From Hemibagrus wyckioides (taxonomy: Eukaryota; Chordata; Actinopteri; Siluriformes; Bagridae): a stretch of 64,000 nt of DNA. The stretch lies in the NCBI RefSeq assembly GCF_019097595.1, contig NC_080722.1, forward strand, positions 22,545,130 to 22,609,129. Reading direction: 5' to 3'. The notes beneath the pieces were generated by a model that was given only the letters and a program-made list of their open reading frames with translations, was not told the origin of the DNA and ran no database searches. Shown in pieces: positions 12,957 through 36,496 of the stretch. Position 1 is the stretch's first letter. Each line of letters begins with the position of its first letter. A program made the position numbers and the translations under genes.

Positions 12957-13057
12957 AGTGCCACAAGTAACCACAATAAAGACAATAATAGGCTGTAACT
13001 GTTAGTAACACTGATTTACCTTAAAAGGTAACAGAATCGCAAGTACGCTTATACATA

Positions 13058-13082
13058 TACACACACACACACACACACACAA
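13058..13082 (+). repeat. (CA)n microsatellite
   Basis: About 12 CA units follow ATACATATA. Confidence 0.95.
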
Positions 13083-13299
13083 ACTTGCATTCAGAAGAAG
13101 AGAGTTAAGAGTGCATCTTTACTGATGTTTTAGTGTTCTGAAACACTAGTCTTTTGCCTTTGCTGTGACAAATTCTGAAACTCTCGCCTTGTGCACACGT
13201 ACCATCTTTGACGTCCCTGGACCGGATGAAACCTCTCTATCGTTTCTGTCGAGAAACTTTTTCTTGCTCCATGAACTCCATGAACTCCATGCTTTTGAT

Positions 13300-13545
13300 T
13301 ACAAATTAATCCCTCCAGGATTTCACGATTTTGCGTGCTTTGGACCAAGATGTGTCGTGTGAAGTCATCACACAGCTACACACATTCAGCCAAACTCCCG
13401 AGCACCTGCAGACATAAGTACAGCTATTGTAGATTGCATATGTCTTCACAGGAAGGCGTTTAAAACAAGAATCCTGTGCTTGCAATTTCACCAATTCGAG
13501 TAGCCAGAAAAAGGCAGGCCAATGTATTGTTTTCTGGTACGTTTT
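13300..13545 (+). repeat. Unassigned dispersed repeat 'R1', copy 1
   Basis: CTCCAGGATTTCACGATTTT, AAGATGTGTCGTGTGA, CATTCAGCCAAA, AGTACAGCTATTGTAGAT, GTCTTCACAGG, ACAAGAATCCTGTGCTTG and CCAATTCGAGTAG follow in the same order as in the copy at 28190-28590, and inverted at 57890-58175. No inverted termini or coding potential are evident. Confidence 0.65.
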
Positions 13546-14289
13546 TATACATTTTACATTATACATTTTATACATTGACAGCATAGGAATGTATATGCAC
13601 TCATTTCTGCATAGATGTATGTGCTGTGATGTTCCCTTTACTAAACTCCGGCAAGTCTGGATTTAGGGACAGTGTTGAAAGAGATCACTGACTTGTGCAG
13701 ACATGTTCATAGTTTTAAAGTATTTCAATATGCCACAACATCAGCTGTCAAAAGCTCAGCAGGGCAACAACGGAGGGTGAATCTTTGTGTGTTTTCTTCT
13801 GTTACATAAATATTCTAAAGAGAAACAGGGCTATTTCACTACCAAGGCACACAAGTGTGTTACTGTCAAAAGGATGCTTGCGATTCTGAACAAGCAGACC
13901 AGGCTTTATCAGACTGACTGCACACACTAGTTTTCTGTTGCCTTATTTACCCTAGTTAAGTTCACATCTCCTCTAAACGTAGATGCTGCATTAGTATCTT
14001 GTCAGAGGTGTATGTTAGCCTTTGCTGCCCTAGATTATTAGTTCCAGGGTGAAAGTGGCGGGCGGGTGGGTGGGGAGGAAAGCATTACGTTAACAATTAT
14101 GACATTAACAACAGTAATTACACTAAGGTAGGGTGAAAGAATGTAAAAATTCAGGTTTTGTACTACACAATATTGCCTGTTTATTATGTGTTGGTGTTAT
14201 AATGCATTAATATATATTGGGATTTTGTTAAAACCAGTAAAAAGAAGCTTTCAGCTTGCATTTAGAAGGATATTTTGTTACTTCTGTTA

Positions 14290-14545
14290 CTTCTATATCA
14301 TGCATATTAACTTGTTACTTCTTTATCACCCATATTACAAAAACAGCCTTCTTCCACCTTAGAAATTTGGCTAAGCTAAGAAACATCTTACCTGTATCTT
14401 ATGTAGAAAAGCTAATTCATGCATTCATGACATCCAGACTGGATCGTTGTCCTGCTTCTTCAATAAACAAGCTGCAGTTAGCGCAAAATGCAGCCACCAG
14501 AGTTCTTAACAGTTCAAGAAAATGGCAGAAAGGTCATATAGGTGA
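14290..14545 (+). mobile_element. LINE fragment (reverse transcriptase C-terminal end, L2/Rex-like), degenerate
   Basis: Around 14344-14510 the plus strand translates to FFHLRNLAKLRNILP, VEKLIHAFMTSRLDRC and LQLAQNAATRVL. These match the conserved tail of L2/CR1-group reverse transcriptases, where LIHAFxxSRLDYCN and LQLVQNAAARVL are typical. The 5' part is missing and the frame decays after position 14520, so this is a 5'-truncated dead copy in the mapk8 first intron. Confidence 0.75.
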
Positions 14546-15654
14546 TTCCATGTCAAACTAACCAAGCTATGGAACCTCACAGTCACAGATTTTACTGATT
14601 TTTTTTTCCCCCCTACAAAGTATGTACAAGTATTAGAACAAAACCTCCAAAACTCTGAATTGTTATGTTATGGCAGCCATTTTAGTACTTTGTGACATGA
14701 CAACTCATAAACTACTTTTTTGTATACATACCTGATTTTGCAATATTTTTTATCAATATTTTTGTTAGATTAAATTGAGGCTTCATACACACACACACAG
14801 ACACACACAATTTTCACATATTGACATAAGTTGAAAGGATTAAAGAAAAGCAATTTTTGGCCAAAAAAACAAACCATCTAAATCATTATAGATATCCGGT
14901 TTGAATAGAGTTGACATGATGCATAATTATGCAGGTTTAATTGTGACATTATAGCATGTATACTTTGTTTTATACGCTATACTTTTTTATATTTTGTTAT
15001 ACTTTTATGCTTGACGTCCAAAAGGGGGGCATGCCATCCTGCAAAGCGAGCGTTGACTTTTTGTTCTCATGCATATATGAAGAAATGGTGAAAAAATCCA
15101 CCAGTGTTTGTCTGTCAAAGAGAACACAAGCTGGACCAACAAACAGAGTAATGTCTGATTGATGAAACAGGTTGGGATGCCATGTGTTTCGCTTTCACAC
15201 ATTTTTAAAAACAGCTTTTTTGTGCTATACTGTATCTCTGTGCAGAACAGAAATTCCTAACTGCTAAAAGTAATCACAGTCAGCATTTCTACCATGTTTA
15301 TTAAACACTGTGCTCTGTGTAAGTTTTGCTTGTGAAGGATCGTGTAGCATGAACTCCCTTATGTTCTCCAGAGAACTGATCACAAACGATCAGAGTCAAG
15401 GGTCAGCCATTCTGAAACATTCTCTAGCACTGAGATTCATCCCTCTGTGGAAATTCACATGTAGAACCCTACAACAGAGGGATTAGTTGTTCATCAAAGG
15501 CCCCAAGTAAATCCCCATTCATAAAACTACAAATGTGAAACCGTTGAAAGAACGCATGAGAACCCATCTTTATAAGCCTTTAAGTTTTTTTTATTTTGCT
15601 TTTGTATAGTGTATTGATCTTTTTTTAAGAAGCTGCATTTTTTTTCTATTCCAG
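14546..15654. other. Presumed mapk8 intron 1, distal part; nothing recognised
   Basis: A short interrupted CA tract lies near 14787-14809. No supported exon was seen before the acceptor at 15654. The open frame around 14956-15162 has no recognisable domain. Confidence 0.45.
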
Positions 15655-26740
<11,086 letters not shown>

Positions 26741-27437
26741 CCATCACCCTATCCTTCTCGCCTCTGTGACGTTCCTCCATCCGTTTTTCAGACTGACTAG
26801 TTTCTTTTCGGTCAGGGGAAAAAGTCTGAGTAAAGGTGGGAGTTTTTAAAAGGCACCTTAAGAAGCTTTGACACCAAACCAGCGTTACTTCGGTTGCTTT
26901 TTCTTTTCTTTTTTTTTTGTGTGTGGGGGGGGGGATCGATTTAGTGTCAGACTGAAGCTACCGCTACATCTCCTCAATGCCATGTCATTCATCTGAGACA
27001 GTTCTAAATTTATAATTGAAGATCCTTTGAATTTCAAGATTGGTGTGAGTCAAGGTTCTGGAAGTTCATCAGATGTGTTAAAGACGTGGCTCTTTCGCTC
27101 TGCCCCTGTTTTACAGTGAAATATGACGCATCCTGAATGAATTTCCAAAATATTTGTTTGACATGCAGACATTACTTCGGAGGCTTTCTCGCATGGCTTA
27201 ATGCTGAGATCAGGTCATAAAGAGCGTTTAGTCAGTTTTTTCACCATTTTACAAAAAAAAAAGATTTATAATAGGCGTTTTATCATACTTATTTTGTCCT
27301 TTTGCTCTCTTTTTCCTTTGGTTGATTTTGCTACAGGAATTTATAGACTCAATACACCATTTTCTTTCACATATGTCTCGGTATGTGATACACACTGTAC
27401 AGGTTTTTAATGTTAAAATCAAAAAGTAAATTAAAGA

Positions 27438-27484
27438 TTATTATTATTATTATTATTATTACTACTACTATTGTTATTATTATT
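27438..27484 (+). repeat. (ATT)n / (ACT)n microsatellite in the mapk8 3' UTR
   Basis: A run of ATT units interrupted by three ACT units. Confidence 0.9.
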
Positions 27485-28189
27485 GGTCTTTAGTGCTTTG
27501 TACAGCTCAGCCGTGGAGCGTTGCAAGGCCCTTGTGAGGTGACTGTGTAAGATTTTGTTGTGGATATTTGACATATAAAACATTTGTGAATCCCTATTTC
27601 CAATGTCTCTCAGTGACCCAGTGCATTCTGGGTATTTTGTGTCATTTGGACACTATCTTTTGGCACTTTTTTTTTTGAGTGCACTGGGAACTTTCCAGTC
27701 AGTTTTTGGTTAACGCAGGAAATACAGCTTGATTTCAGTGGAAGGTGTTCTTTGAATATCAGTATAGATAAGAAGGTATATTTTGAAATGATTTATGAAA
27801 ATAGTGGTGCATTCTGTAAGACTGGATAAAAAAAAGTGCTTTCACTCAGCTTTAAGCATTCATATTGTGGCATTGTTCAATATGTTACTATGAATAATGT
27901 GTGAAGTTCAGCATTAATAATCCATAAGTAATTATTATTGAATTATCAAGCACAGTAATGACACTTGTGTTTAACTGATGCATTTTTTTTTAGTAATAAA
28001 TGCAATATAAAACACCATTACTGAGTAAAATAATGCCTACAGTAATGTGGGCAACATAAACATCACCCTGATTGATCACTGGGAAAGCTGAACACCAGCA
28101 TTTACTAAGTTCTAAACATGTAATAACGGAACAGTATGCTGACAATTATGGTTTGCTAATTTTGAATAAAGCTCTAAATCGTTTTACTT

Positions 28190-28590
28190 ACACAGTCTCT
28201 CCAGGATTTTGTGATCGCAGAAATTAATGCAAAATCAAACAAACTCCACAATGTTCAGAAGAGCTTTCAATTTTTCAAAATTGCTGTGGAATTTCTACAG
28301 ATTTGGGCTAAGATGCGTTGTGTGACATCATCACAACACATATTCAGCCAAAGCCCTCTTCATAGATGAGTACAGCTGTCATAAATTTACTTACATACGT
28401 GTCTTCACTGGTTTTACTCTAAAAGAAGAATCCTGTACTGGACATTTTGACAATTCGAATAGTTTTCCTTAAAAAAGCACAAACAAATTTTGAATAAAGC
28501 CATAGCAAAATCAAGCAGCAAAAAAAACAAACACCAGAAATCACTCAGAAATCTTGAAAAAAACTTCAGAAATCCTGGAGGCACTGGTTA
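28190..28590 (+). repeat. Unassigned dispersed repeat 'R1', copy 2 (inside mapk8 3' UTR)
   Basis: It starts at CTCTCCAGGATTTTGTGATC and contains AAGATGCGTTGTGTGACATC, CATATTCAGCCAAAGCC, AGTACAGCTGTCATAAAT, GTCTTCACTGG, GAAGAATCCTGTACTGG and CAATTCGAATAG in the same order as 13300-13545. It ends near AATCCTGGAGGCACTG. It follows directly after the proximal AATAAA at 28165. Confidence 0.7.
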
Positions 28591-30160
28591 ATGAATGAAT
28601 CTTAATGAAATGTGATACCATAATAGGATCATTGTTTTTTAATTTTATTTTGGTTTTTATGTTTTCCTCAAGTTCAGCACATCTCTGTAACCTTGACTAA
28701 CCAGCCTTTTTTTAGTTGCCCTTTCACTTATTACATATCAGATAGACTCGCATGCTTGCCTGTTGATGCGATGCAACCAGACAAAGCAAGTCAATGCTAA
28801 AATCCTAAATCTGTAGATGATCGTACAGTAACAATAATACAGTAGTTCCAGTTCTAGGTCATGTGAAAGTGCCTATGTCATTCATTTGCAAATAAGTTGG
28901 TATGTTATACAGAGGTTTTTTTTTTTTGTTTCGTGTGATGGATTGTTGGAGTAATAGTGTCGTGTGCACTATGATTAAGGGGACAGACTTGGAGTTGGGT
29001 AGGATTTTTTTTGTTAAAGTAATTAAGTAAACTATAGATGTTTGTGAATGGGAGTTCAGAGTTGGAGGGGAAGCTAATGTTGATGTAATGGTCGTAGTGG
29101 TGGTGGTGATGGTCTTTGACACGGTGTTCTAGAACGTAAAAGGTCACGTTATCGAGGGCTTCCCGTATGTTGGCCACTGGCAGAAAGCTGAACTGGAGAT
29201 CATGCAGACAAATTCGACGACTCCAATCATGTTACAGTACAGGATTCTACACGTCTGCAGTTAGCTTTTTCGTTCTTTTGTTGTACTTTTGTTCGAAGTG
29301 CTCTTATATTTCTTTGGCCTTTCTTTCCGAAGGCTACATCTAAAGAATTTTTTCGGATGAAATGATCGTCTTTTGATGAACTAGCTTTTCTTTTACTTCT
29401 TCGAATGTGATGGCGCAATTACAATTCCATCACATTTCAATGATATTAGAATTCTAATTAAAAGTACACATTGATCAACTACCTCACTCCAAATTTCTAC
29501 AACTTCTTGGATATTTAGCTGCCCATGAGGTGTCCAGGATGTGTTAATACAAATTCCATTATTTATTTATTTTGAAAGTTTGTCAATAGTAGAAAACGTC
29601 TAGTTTTGTACAGTATGTATATTTCACGTAGAAGTAAAAGGACTGTAATGTAAATTTTCGTTTTTTTTCCTTTTTTTTTTTTTTATTTTATTTTATTTTT
29701 AAAAGACAGTTCATGTGCAATACCCTCTGCTCCATGTGCTTAACTTGTAAGTGTATCTAGCTTCAATTAGCTGTATGTTCCCAAAGGTAGAGAATTGTTA
29801 GGTACTGTCAATATTCAGTTTCAGCTAAAATGAAATTCATTTTTAATTATGTTCTCTGTGATTCAAGTTAATTCGTGTCACGATCACTGATGATCTGGAA
29901 CTAGACAGAGGTGTATGATTTAAATGGCCAATGGATCATTCTAGTAAGGCTGAAAGACCACAAAAGTATATGCCTAAAAGCCTACCCATGTAAGCTGGTC
30001 TGTAATCTTTGCTAGCAATACTGGCAATGCAAAAACCTTACTCTGTGTGCGCCTTCCTGCATACATACTATCAGAAGTGCACTACTAGAATAAATGCACT
30101 GGGATCTCGCCAAGCCAATGTAAAAACATGTACTGCAAATAAATATTTCTGTTGAAAATA

Positions 30161-31544
30161 TGCTTCTGGTTGTCTTATTCTGGAGCCACTGAAACCCAGA
30201 GGCTTAGGAAAACCTTTTTTTGGATGAAAGATTTCATCCCTTTAATTTCTTCACTACAGGCTTTTGGTTTCTGGGTGAGATCTACTTGCTGTATAGAAAA
30301 AACACCACATCTCTAAATTATTCTCTGTTACAGTTTTCCATTTAATTGCACATATTTTTGTACAGATACATAGCACCACATTAACTGGTCAGTGATTCAA
30401 AAAAATATGAATAACACTTAAGCACAATGAGATGGATCGTTTGACACCCTAATATGCTCGACTGTGCTAAAAAACTTTTCAGTTATATTCAGAAATAGAC
30501 TTCTACTTGTAAGAACCTACTGAAGCCAGCAGAACATTCTAGCGATTTGGTCAATTAAACCAACATATATTAGAAGTATTAAAAATACTGGGTGCAAATC
30601 AACAAATCATCAATTGGTAACATGGTTGTGTCATTCATCATTTCTTTTTGTAATACAGATTTATAAACATTGACTGCTCTGGTATCAGAAGTATAAGAAA
30701 ATGTTTTTTTAGGTGGTGTTATTAAAATATTATGCTTGTTTAAGACACATTGAACACGACGTATACACAGCCCATCCCTGCAATGCACTATTTTTGCACA
30801 CTATAAATTAAATTCAAATTTAACCAACCCACACAGTGAACATATTCTTATAACATTATATTAACCTCTAATCACTTTCTTAAATATCTCATAAAATGTG
30901 AGAAGAACCATTTATGACCATGTATGATGTGTTTGGTAATGTGTCTTTTCATAATGTTGTCTCAGAATCTCACAAGTCCTTTCATTTTAATTACAATTCA
31001 CCATGAAATGTTTCCTATATCCATTCCAAAACTGAGCTACTCTAATCAAGCAAGCCAGGTGATCGTTTTTTCAACACAAAACCTTTACAAAGGCACTGTC
31101 ATTACAATTCTTGTACTTTTTTCTAGGGCGGAGGTCACATAATGTTCCCAAACCAAATAACGCCAGCAATTTATATAGGCTTTGGTTATGAATGGTATAT
31201 AAATGTTGCATTAGTTGGCAAACTGTCTGTTTACCTGGACTAAGAACCAGATGAAACAGCTGTAAGTGTAAACAACTGGCTTAACATTACTGGTAGGAAC
31301 TGGCTACCCTAACATCCACAGTGGTATGTTGTAGACATTGGTGAGTAAGGCTATGTATTCATCCTTTAGGTCCTGCTGAAGACAATCAAGTAACATGAGG
31401 TTAGAGAAATAGTCTTGGAATAAATATGGAATTTTAGCCCACACACTTCTAAAGACACCTGAGGAAATGCCGAGACAGTACTGCCCAAGTTACCACAGAT
31501 TGTCGTTGTGGATGATTTCCGTCATGTCCTAAACACACAGCCAC
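30161..31544. other. Convergent mapk8 / arhgap22 intergenic space, including arhgap22 3' UTR
   Basis: Two genes end tail to tail here, with about 1.4 kb between the mapk8 poly(A) signal and the arhgap22 stop. No minus-strand AATAAA was seen. ATTAAA on the minus strand at 30351-30356 is a possible arhgap22 poly(A) signal. No other gene is recognised. Confidence 0.5.
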
Positions 31545-34500
31545 TTAAATGTCACTTGTTCTAGTTCCAAGAGCCAGGTCCCCGAGGGTAGAAAAGAAGT
31601 CCTCCATTTCTTTTTCCAGGAGCCGATTGCGGTTTTCGGCATCCTCCCGAGCCCTTTCAGAGTTCCTCAGTTTTATTTCCAGCATTCTTTGCTTCTTTCT
31701 TTCCTGTTCCATGTCATGCTCTAATCTTTCTATCTGGGAACGGAGCAGTGCACTTGACTCTTCCAGCCTGTAAATGGGGGGAAAAAAGAATCAAGGAAAC
31801 TTTGAAACAATAGGTCCCTTTTAGAGAATAAAAAAAATAGAGAAAAAGAGAAAAATAGGTTTTTTACTCTTAAATAGTGATACAGTTATGGATGCATCTT
31901 TAAAAGTGTGACTTACTTGTTGATTCTGGTTTCGTAAACCAGTTTCTGACTCTTTAATTCCTCTTTCAGTGCTGTTACCACACTGACCAGCGATGAGGCA
32001 CTTTCATCAGTGTCCTCGGCCAAGACAGTGATGACAGGCACCATGTTGTGTATGTTGGCATCACTGCTGCAGGTTGACGCCATATTGCCACTAGCCTCCT
32101 CTTGCTCTGTGTAGTTTACTTCATCCACAGTCATTTCTGGATCTACAGAATTTTCATCAGACTCTGTCCTGGTGTCCGCCTCTATGTTGTCACTCCCTGA
32201 CACTAAGATCTCACAAGATAAGTTAGACCACTGGGTGCTGTCTACATTAGAAACACTCCCAGTGCTTGATGAGTATGTGACATTGTCATAGGTTGACAGT
32301 CTTTGGGATGACCTAGAATCCTTTGCACGTTCACCTGTAGAAGTACGACGGTGCCCTCTCAGTGACGAGAGTCCATTCATGAGCCAGTTTCCACTGGAGA
32401 TGTTGGTCACATCTGACGATTGACAGGCAGTTTTGGCAGGTTGCGGTCGTGGCGAAGAACCTTTGAAAGTATATTTCCAAGAAGGTAAAGTTTTAGCTTG
32501 CTTGCTTGGACTAACGGCTGTCTCAGCTTTTCCTTGAGAGACTGATTTAGGAGATGGGCCTGCAGGGATACCATCCAGGGAAGAGGTACTGCTGCTACTG
32601 GGGTTGTCACTAGTGTTGGGGTTCTTCCCAGGAGGTGTCAGGCTTTGAAGATCTTCCTCAGAGATCCAGCCAACAAGGTTAGACTGCTGGTGTTGCTGGC
32701 ACTGAGAGGTCATCTCCATGGATACTTCAGGAGCTTCAGGAGCTTCCTGAACAGGATACAGCTGACCATGCTTGCTGATGAGGACTGTCATGAGATGCTG
32801 GACCAGGGAGGTTCCTGCCAAATGTAATGAAATAATAACTAAATGTATTTAATTCCACACTGTTAAAATAAAAGAAAATACCACAAATTGAGGCCTGAAA
32901 TAAAGATACTGAATTTAGTTTAAATTGAAGACCAAACCATACCTTCCATTATAGCTACTGGGTCCTCCATATTAGGACGAAGAATGTTTGGTCCAAACAC
33001 AGTGGCTAAGTTCTGTACACTCATTTTGTTTTCACTGGAGTGTGACTGTACTTCATCAAGGAAACTAAATGTTCAAACACATGAAATACTTAATAGGCTG
33101 GGGGAAATTGGTTCAGTTTTTAAGAGAGGTGCTAAAGCTTATATTATGGCCATACTTGCAAATATATTTTAGGAGGTTGAAGTTAGCAGAGGGAAGAGTC
33201 TTCACTTGCTGCCCTAATTCTTGTAGTCCCTGTGAATAGTAAGGGGACAAAAGATTAATTTCATCATAGCACTTAAGCCAACAGTGCATACATAATACAA
33301 GTGTCCATGCTGTTCAGTTATTTGGCTGAAGGGTGCTAGCATATCAGTACTGATAATTACTTACCTCCTCTTCATCTTTGGCTAGAAGCTGAGCACAAGT
33401 AAGAAAATCATCATACTTGCAGAAGGGGATGACTGGCTCAGGCAGCTCTCTGAGGTAAAGCTTCAGCAGGGAAGCCACAGTGTGGACATCAGTGTTACTA
33501 CCAATATTAGACATGATAGGAACATTAGTCACCATAGTTAAATCATTCATCCATCTTAGCTAACCAATTTATCATGGTCTCAGTAACAGTTGGGTATGAG
33601 GTGGAATATACCAGGTTGGGATGCCAGTCCATTGAAGGACAATAAATCATACCTACGGGCAACTTCCATCCAGCCATCCAACTGCTTTTCCTGCAAAGGG
33701 TCCCTATCGCTATTATATCATATAGTCAATATCACCAATATGTCAGTTAATAAAATGGCAGTTATTGGCTTCAATGCCTGAATATAACATTGGCCATATC
33801 TTTTTATTTTATGGCAGCCCAACTGTATAACAATGAGAGATATTGATCCAAAAACCTGTACCAGTCAAACTGAGGTTTCTCTCCACAGTCAAAAGCATCT
33901 TGTAGCTCTTTGACCAGGTTGGCCTGGCCTGGCATCCTGAAGAGACCCTCCTCATCAAGTCCTCGCTCCCTAATGAAATTCACACACTGCTCAACTAAAA
34001 GTGGGGCAAGTCGCTCTCCAAATTTCTTTTCGTACTGGACTGTGTCCTCCAAGCCTTGTCCAAAAATTCCTGAAAAAAAAAAAAAAAGCAGACACTTCAG
34101 TACTCATGCACAACTGGAATATTTGGCTAATACATGAACGTAAAGTCTTTAGGATATTATGATTCTGTATCACAACTATAATATAAGGCCTTGTCTAAAT
34201 AGCATTTGAAAAATCCTGCCAAAAACCTGATCTTCCACATGTGAAGTCCAAACCACACTTCTGGTGATGCAGCCGGTGTGCAGCACAATTACAGTTGTCA
34301 TATACTGGGCAAAAGTCATAGTAATTCCAAGAGGAACATGAATTACAAAAGAACACCTGTTTTTCATCGGAAAAAAATGGCATCTTCTTGATTTTCTTGA
34401 ACATCTGCTTGTTGGTATCCAATTTCTGTGTGTCGCATGGTGCTCATCTAGTCTCGACAAGTGAGACAGAAATAGCAATACTTGCACGTTGACGTCTGTT

Positions 34501-36403
34501 CTATCAAAGCTTTAAAACAGATGGAAAATTTGGAATGACAAATAACCAAAGAAGGATTAGAGATTTAGTCCGTATTGTCCTTTTGCAATGCACCAGTTTA
34601 TTTCTTTGAGGTATATCGGTGACTGGCTAACGAACACCATGGCGTCAGTGCTATTTCCGTAAGTGGGGAAGTCCGAAACATTCCTGACACTTGATGGTAA
34701 GAGAATATCTCTCTAGTTCTTCTTGGCATGGATGCTATATTTAGTCTACATGAAATCTCCATGTATTATTATTGTTGTAGTGGACCTACCAGTCCAGGGC
34801 CACTAAAGTTATGAGCATAGATATAATTGAAGCAATTCATTTAATTTTTTACTGCAAGCAGCAGGATTATGTGATATGCACACACAGAGGTTGCAACACA
34901 ATGACTGTATTGTATATATGACATTTTGGCTTCACTTTTAAACGCCTTTTATGATGTCCATCCATATACAGTCATTTAATTATATCAGTTTCGGTCTTCC
35001 AGTATTTGTATCTGTGTTCAGGCTTAAACCAGAAATAGGCATGGTTTAAACTGGACAGATGTAAGCAACTCTGATAAAGGCCAAATTATGACAGCATCTC
35101 CAAAACAGCAGGCCTTGTGTGTTCCCAGTATACAATAGTTAATACCTACTGAAAGTAGTCCAAGGAAGGACAACCGTTGAACCAGCAACAGGGTAATGGG
35201 TGCCCAAGTTTCAGTAATTAACAGAGCGGAGTTAGCCCGTCTGGTCCTACAGAAGAACTTGTGTAGCTCATTTTGATGAGTAACATAATGCTGGCGATGA
35301 TTGAAAAGTGTGTGTATGTGTGTGTTACTTACCTGGGAAGAGATGGAATATCATTACCATGAAGGAACATACTTGGTAGGCAGCAATGTTTAGCTAGAAA
35401 GTAAGTTACATCCACGTAAATGCCAGGGCTACAAGTTTCCCAACAGATGCACTATGTGAAAGTCAGTGGACGCAGTGTAAAGCTTTGGCAATGTTCTGCT
35501 GGAAAACCTTTGGTCCTGGCATTTATGTGGATTTTAATTTGTCACATACCACCTACTTAAAACATTGCTGCAGACCTAATAGCAGTTTCCTCCTTCAGTA
35601 GGATAATGCCACACAAAAATTATTCAGGAATAGTTTGAGGAACATGACAAGCAGTTCTAAATCCAAACTAGCTGTAAGTTTCCACAATGCCTCTGTTTTG
35701 TTTTATTGCCAAATAAAACAAAAACTTTTTTTGTCTGACCCTGTGAGATGGGGTTATTGTAAAAAAAAATCTGAGGTGAGCTGAACCTAAAGGCAGGATT
35801 ATAGTGATGAGGTCAGCAGGTTACCCTGACCTCTCCAGATATTTACCTCCTCCTAATGGTGCCCATATGACTCGTCTGATTGCCTTCACCCAGTCGTCCA
35901 TATCATTTTGAGAGTTGGCCATGAGCAAGAAGGTCTCATGGCTTACAGGGGTCTTGTCTTTTTCACCAGCTGCACCTGGTAAACAGATTAAATGTAACAG
36001 AATATATTTCTATGGCAGAACATATTCATATGTTTGAATTTTATTTACAATCTTTTTCTTTTAAAATTTTGAACTAATTCACTGTTTTGATTTTACTTAC
36101 ATTTTAATCAACATGGTCTGTGACCTTTAATTTATTTAACTTACATATTTCAGTAATCACAAATTCTATTTTTTTTTTAGAAAAATAATCAGCATATCAA
36201 AGAAACATCTACAGTGTCTGACATCCATGCTGATGTAAACAGTAACTGAAAAATAGCCTTACGGTTGAGCTGACTCTGTATGCGTTTATAAATAGAAAGT
36301 TGTATGTATCACCAGCAGATGGCTCTGTTCACCAGTACAGGGTTGCAGCACTATTCTGACAGTGTAGTGTAATAAACTTACAGTATATTGTAAATACAGT
36401 ATA

Positions 36404-36496
<93 letters not shown>

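Larger units (their letters stand above)
26741..30160 (+). other. mapk8: mapk8 3' UTR (predicted)
   Basis: AATAAA at 30138-30143 followed by GT-rich TTCTGGTTGTCTTATTCTGG is the best distal poly(A) signal. An earlier AATAAA at 28165-28170 could give a shorter UTR of about 1.4 kb. T-rich runs, an (ATT)n tract and an inserted dispersed repeat lie inside. A long 3' UTR is usual for this gene. The open frames on the minus strand here are not supported as genes. Confidence 0.65.

Noticed and set aside
28859..29177. Overlapping minus-strand frames rich in Thr/His
   Set aside because: They derive from ATGGTGGTGGTG-type and T-run low-complexity sequence in the mapk8 3' UTR; no splice or domain support.
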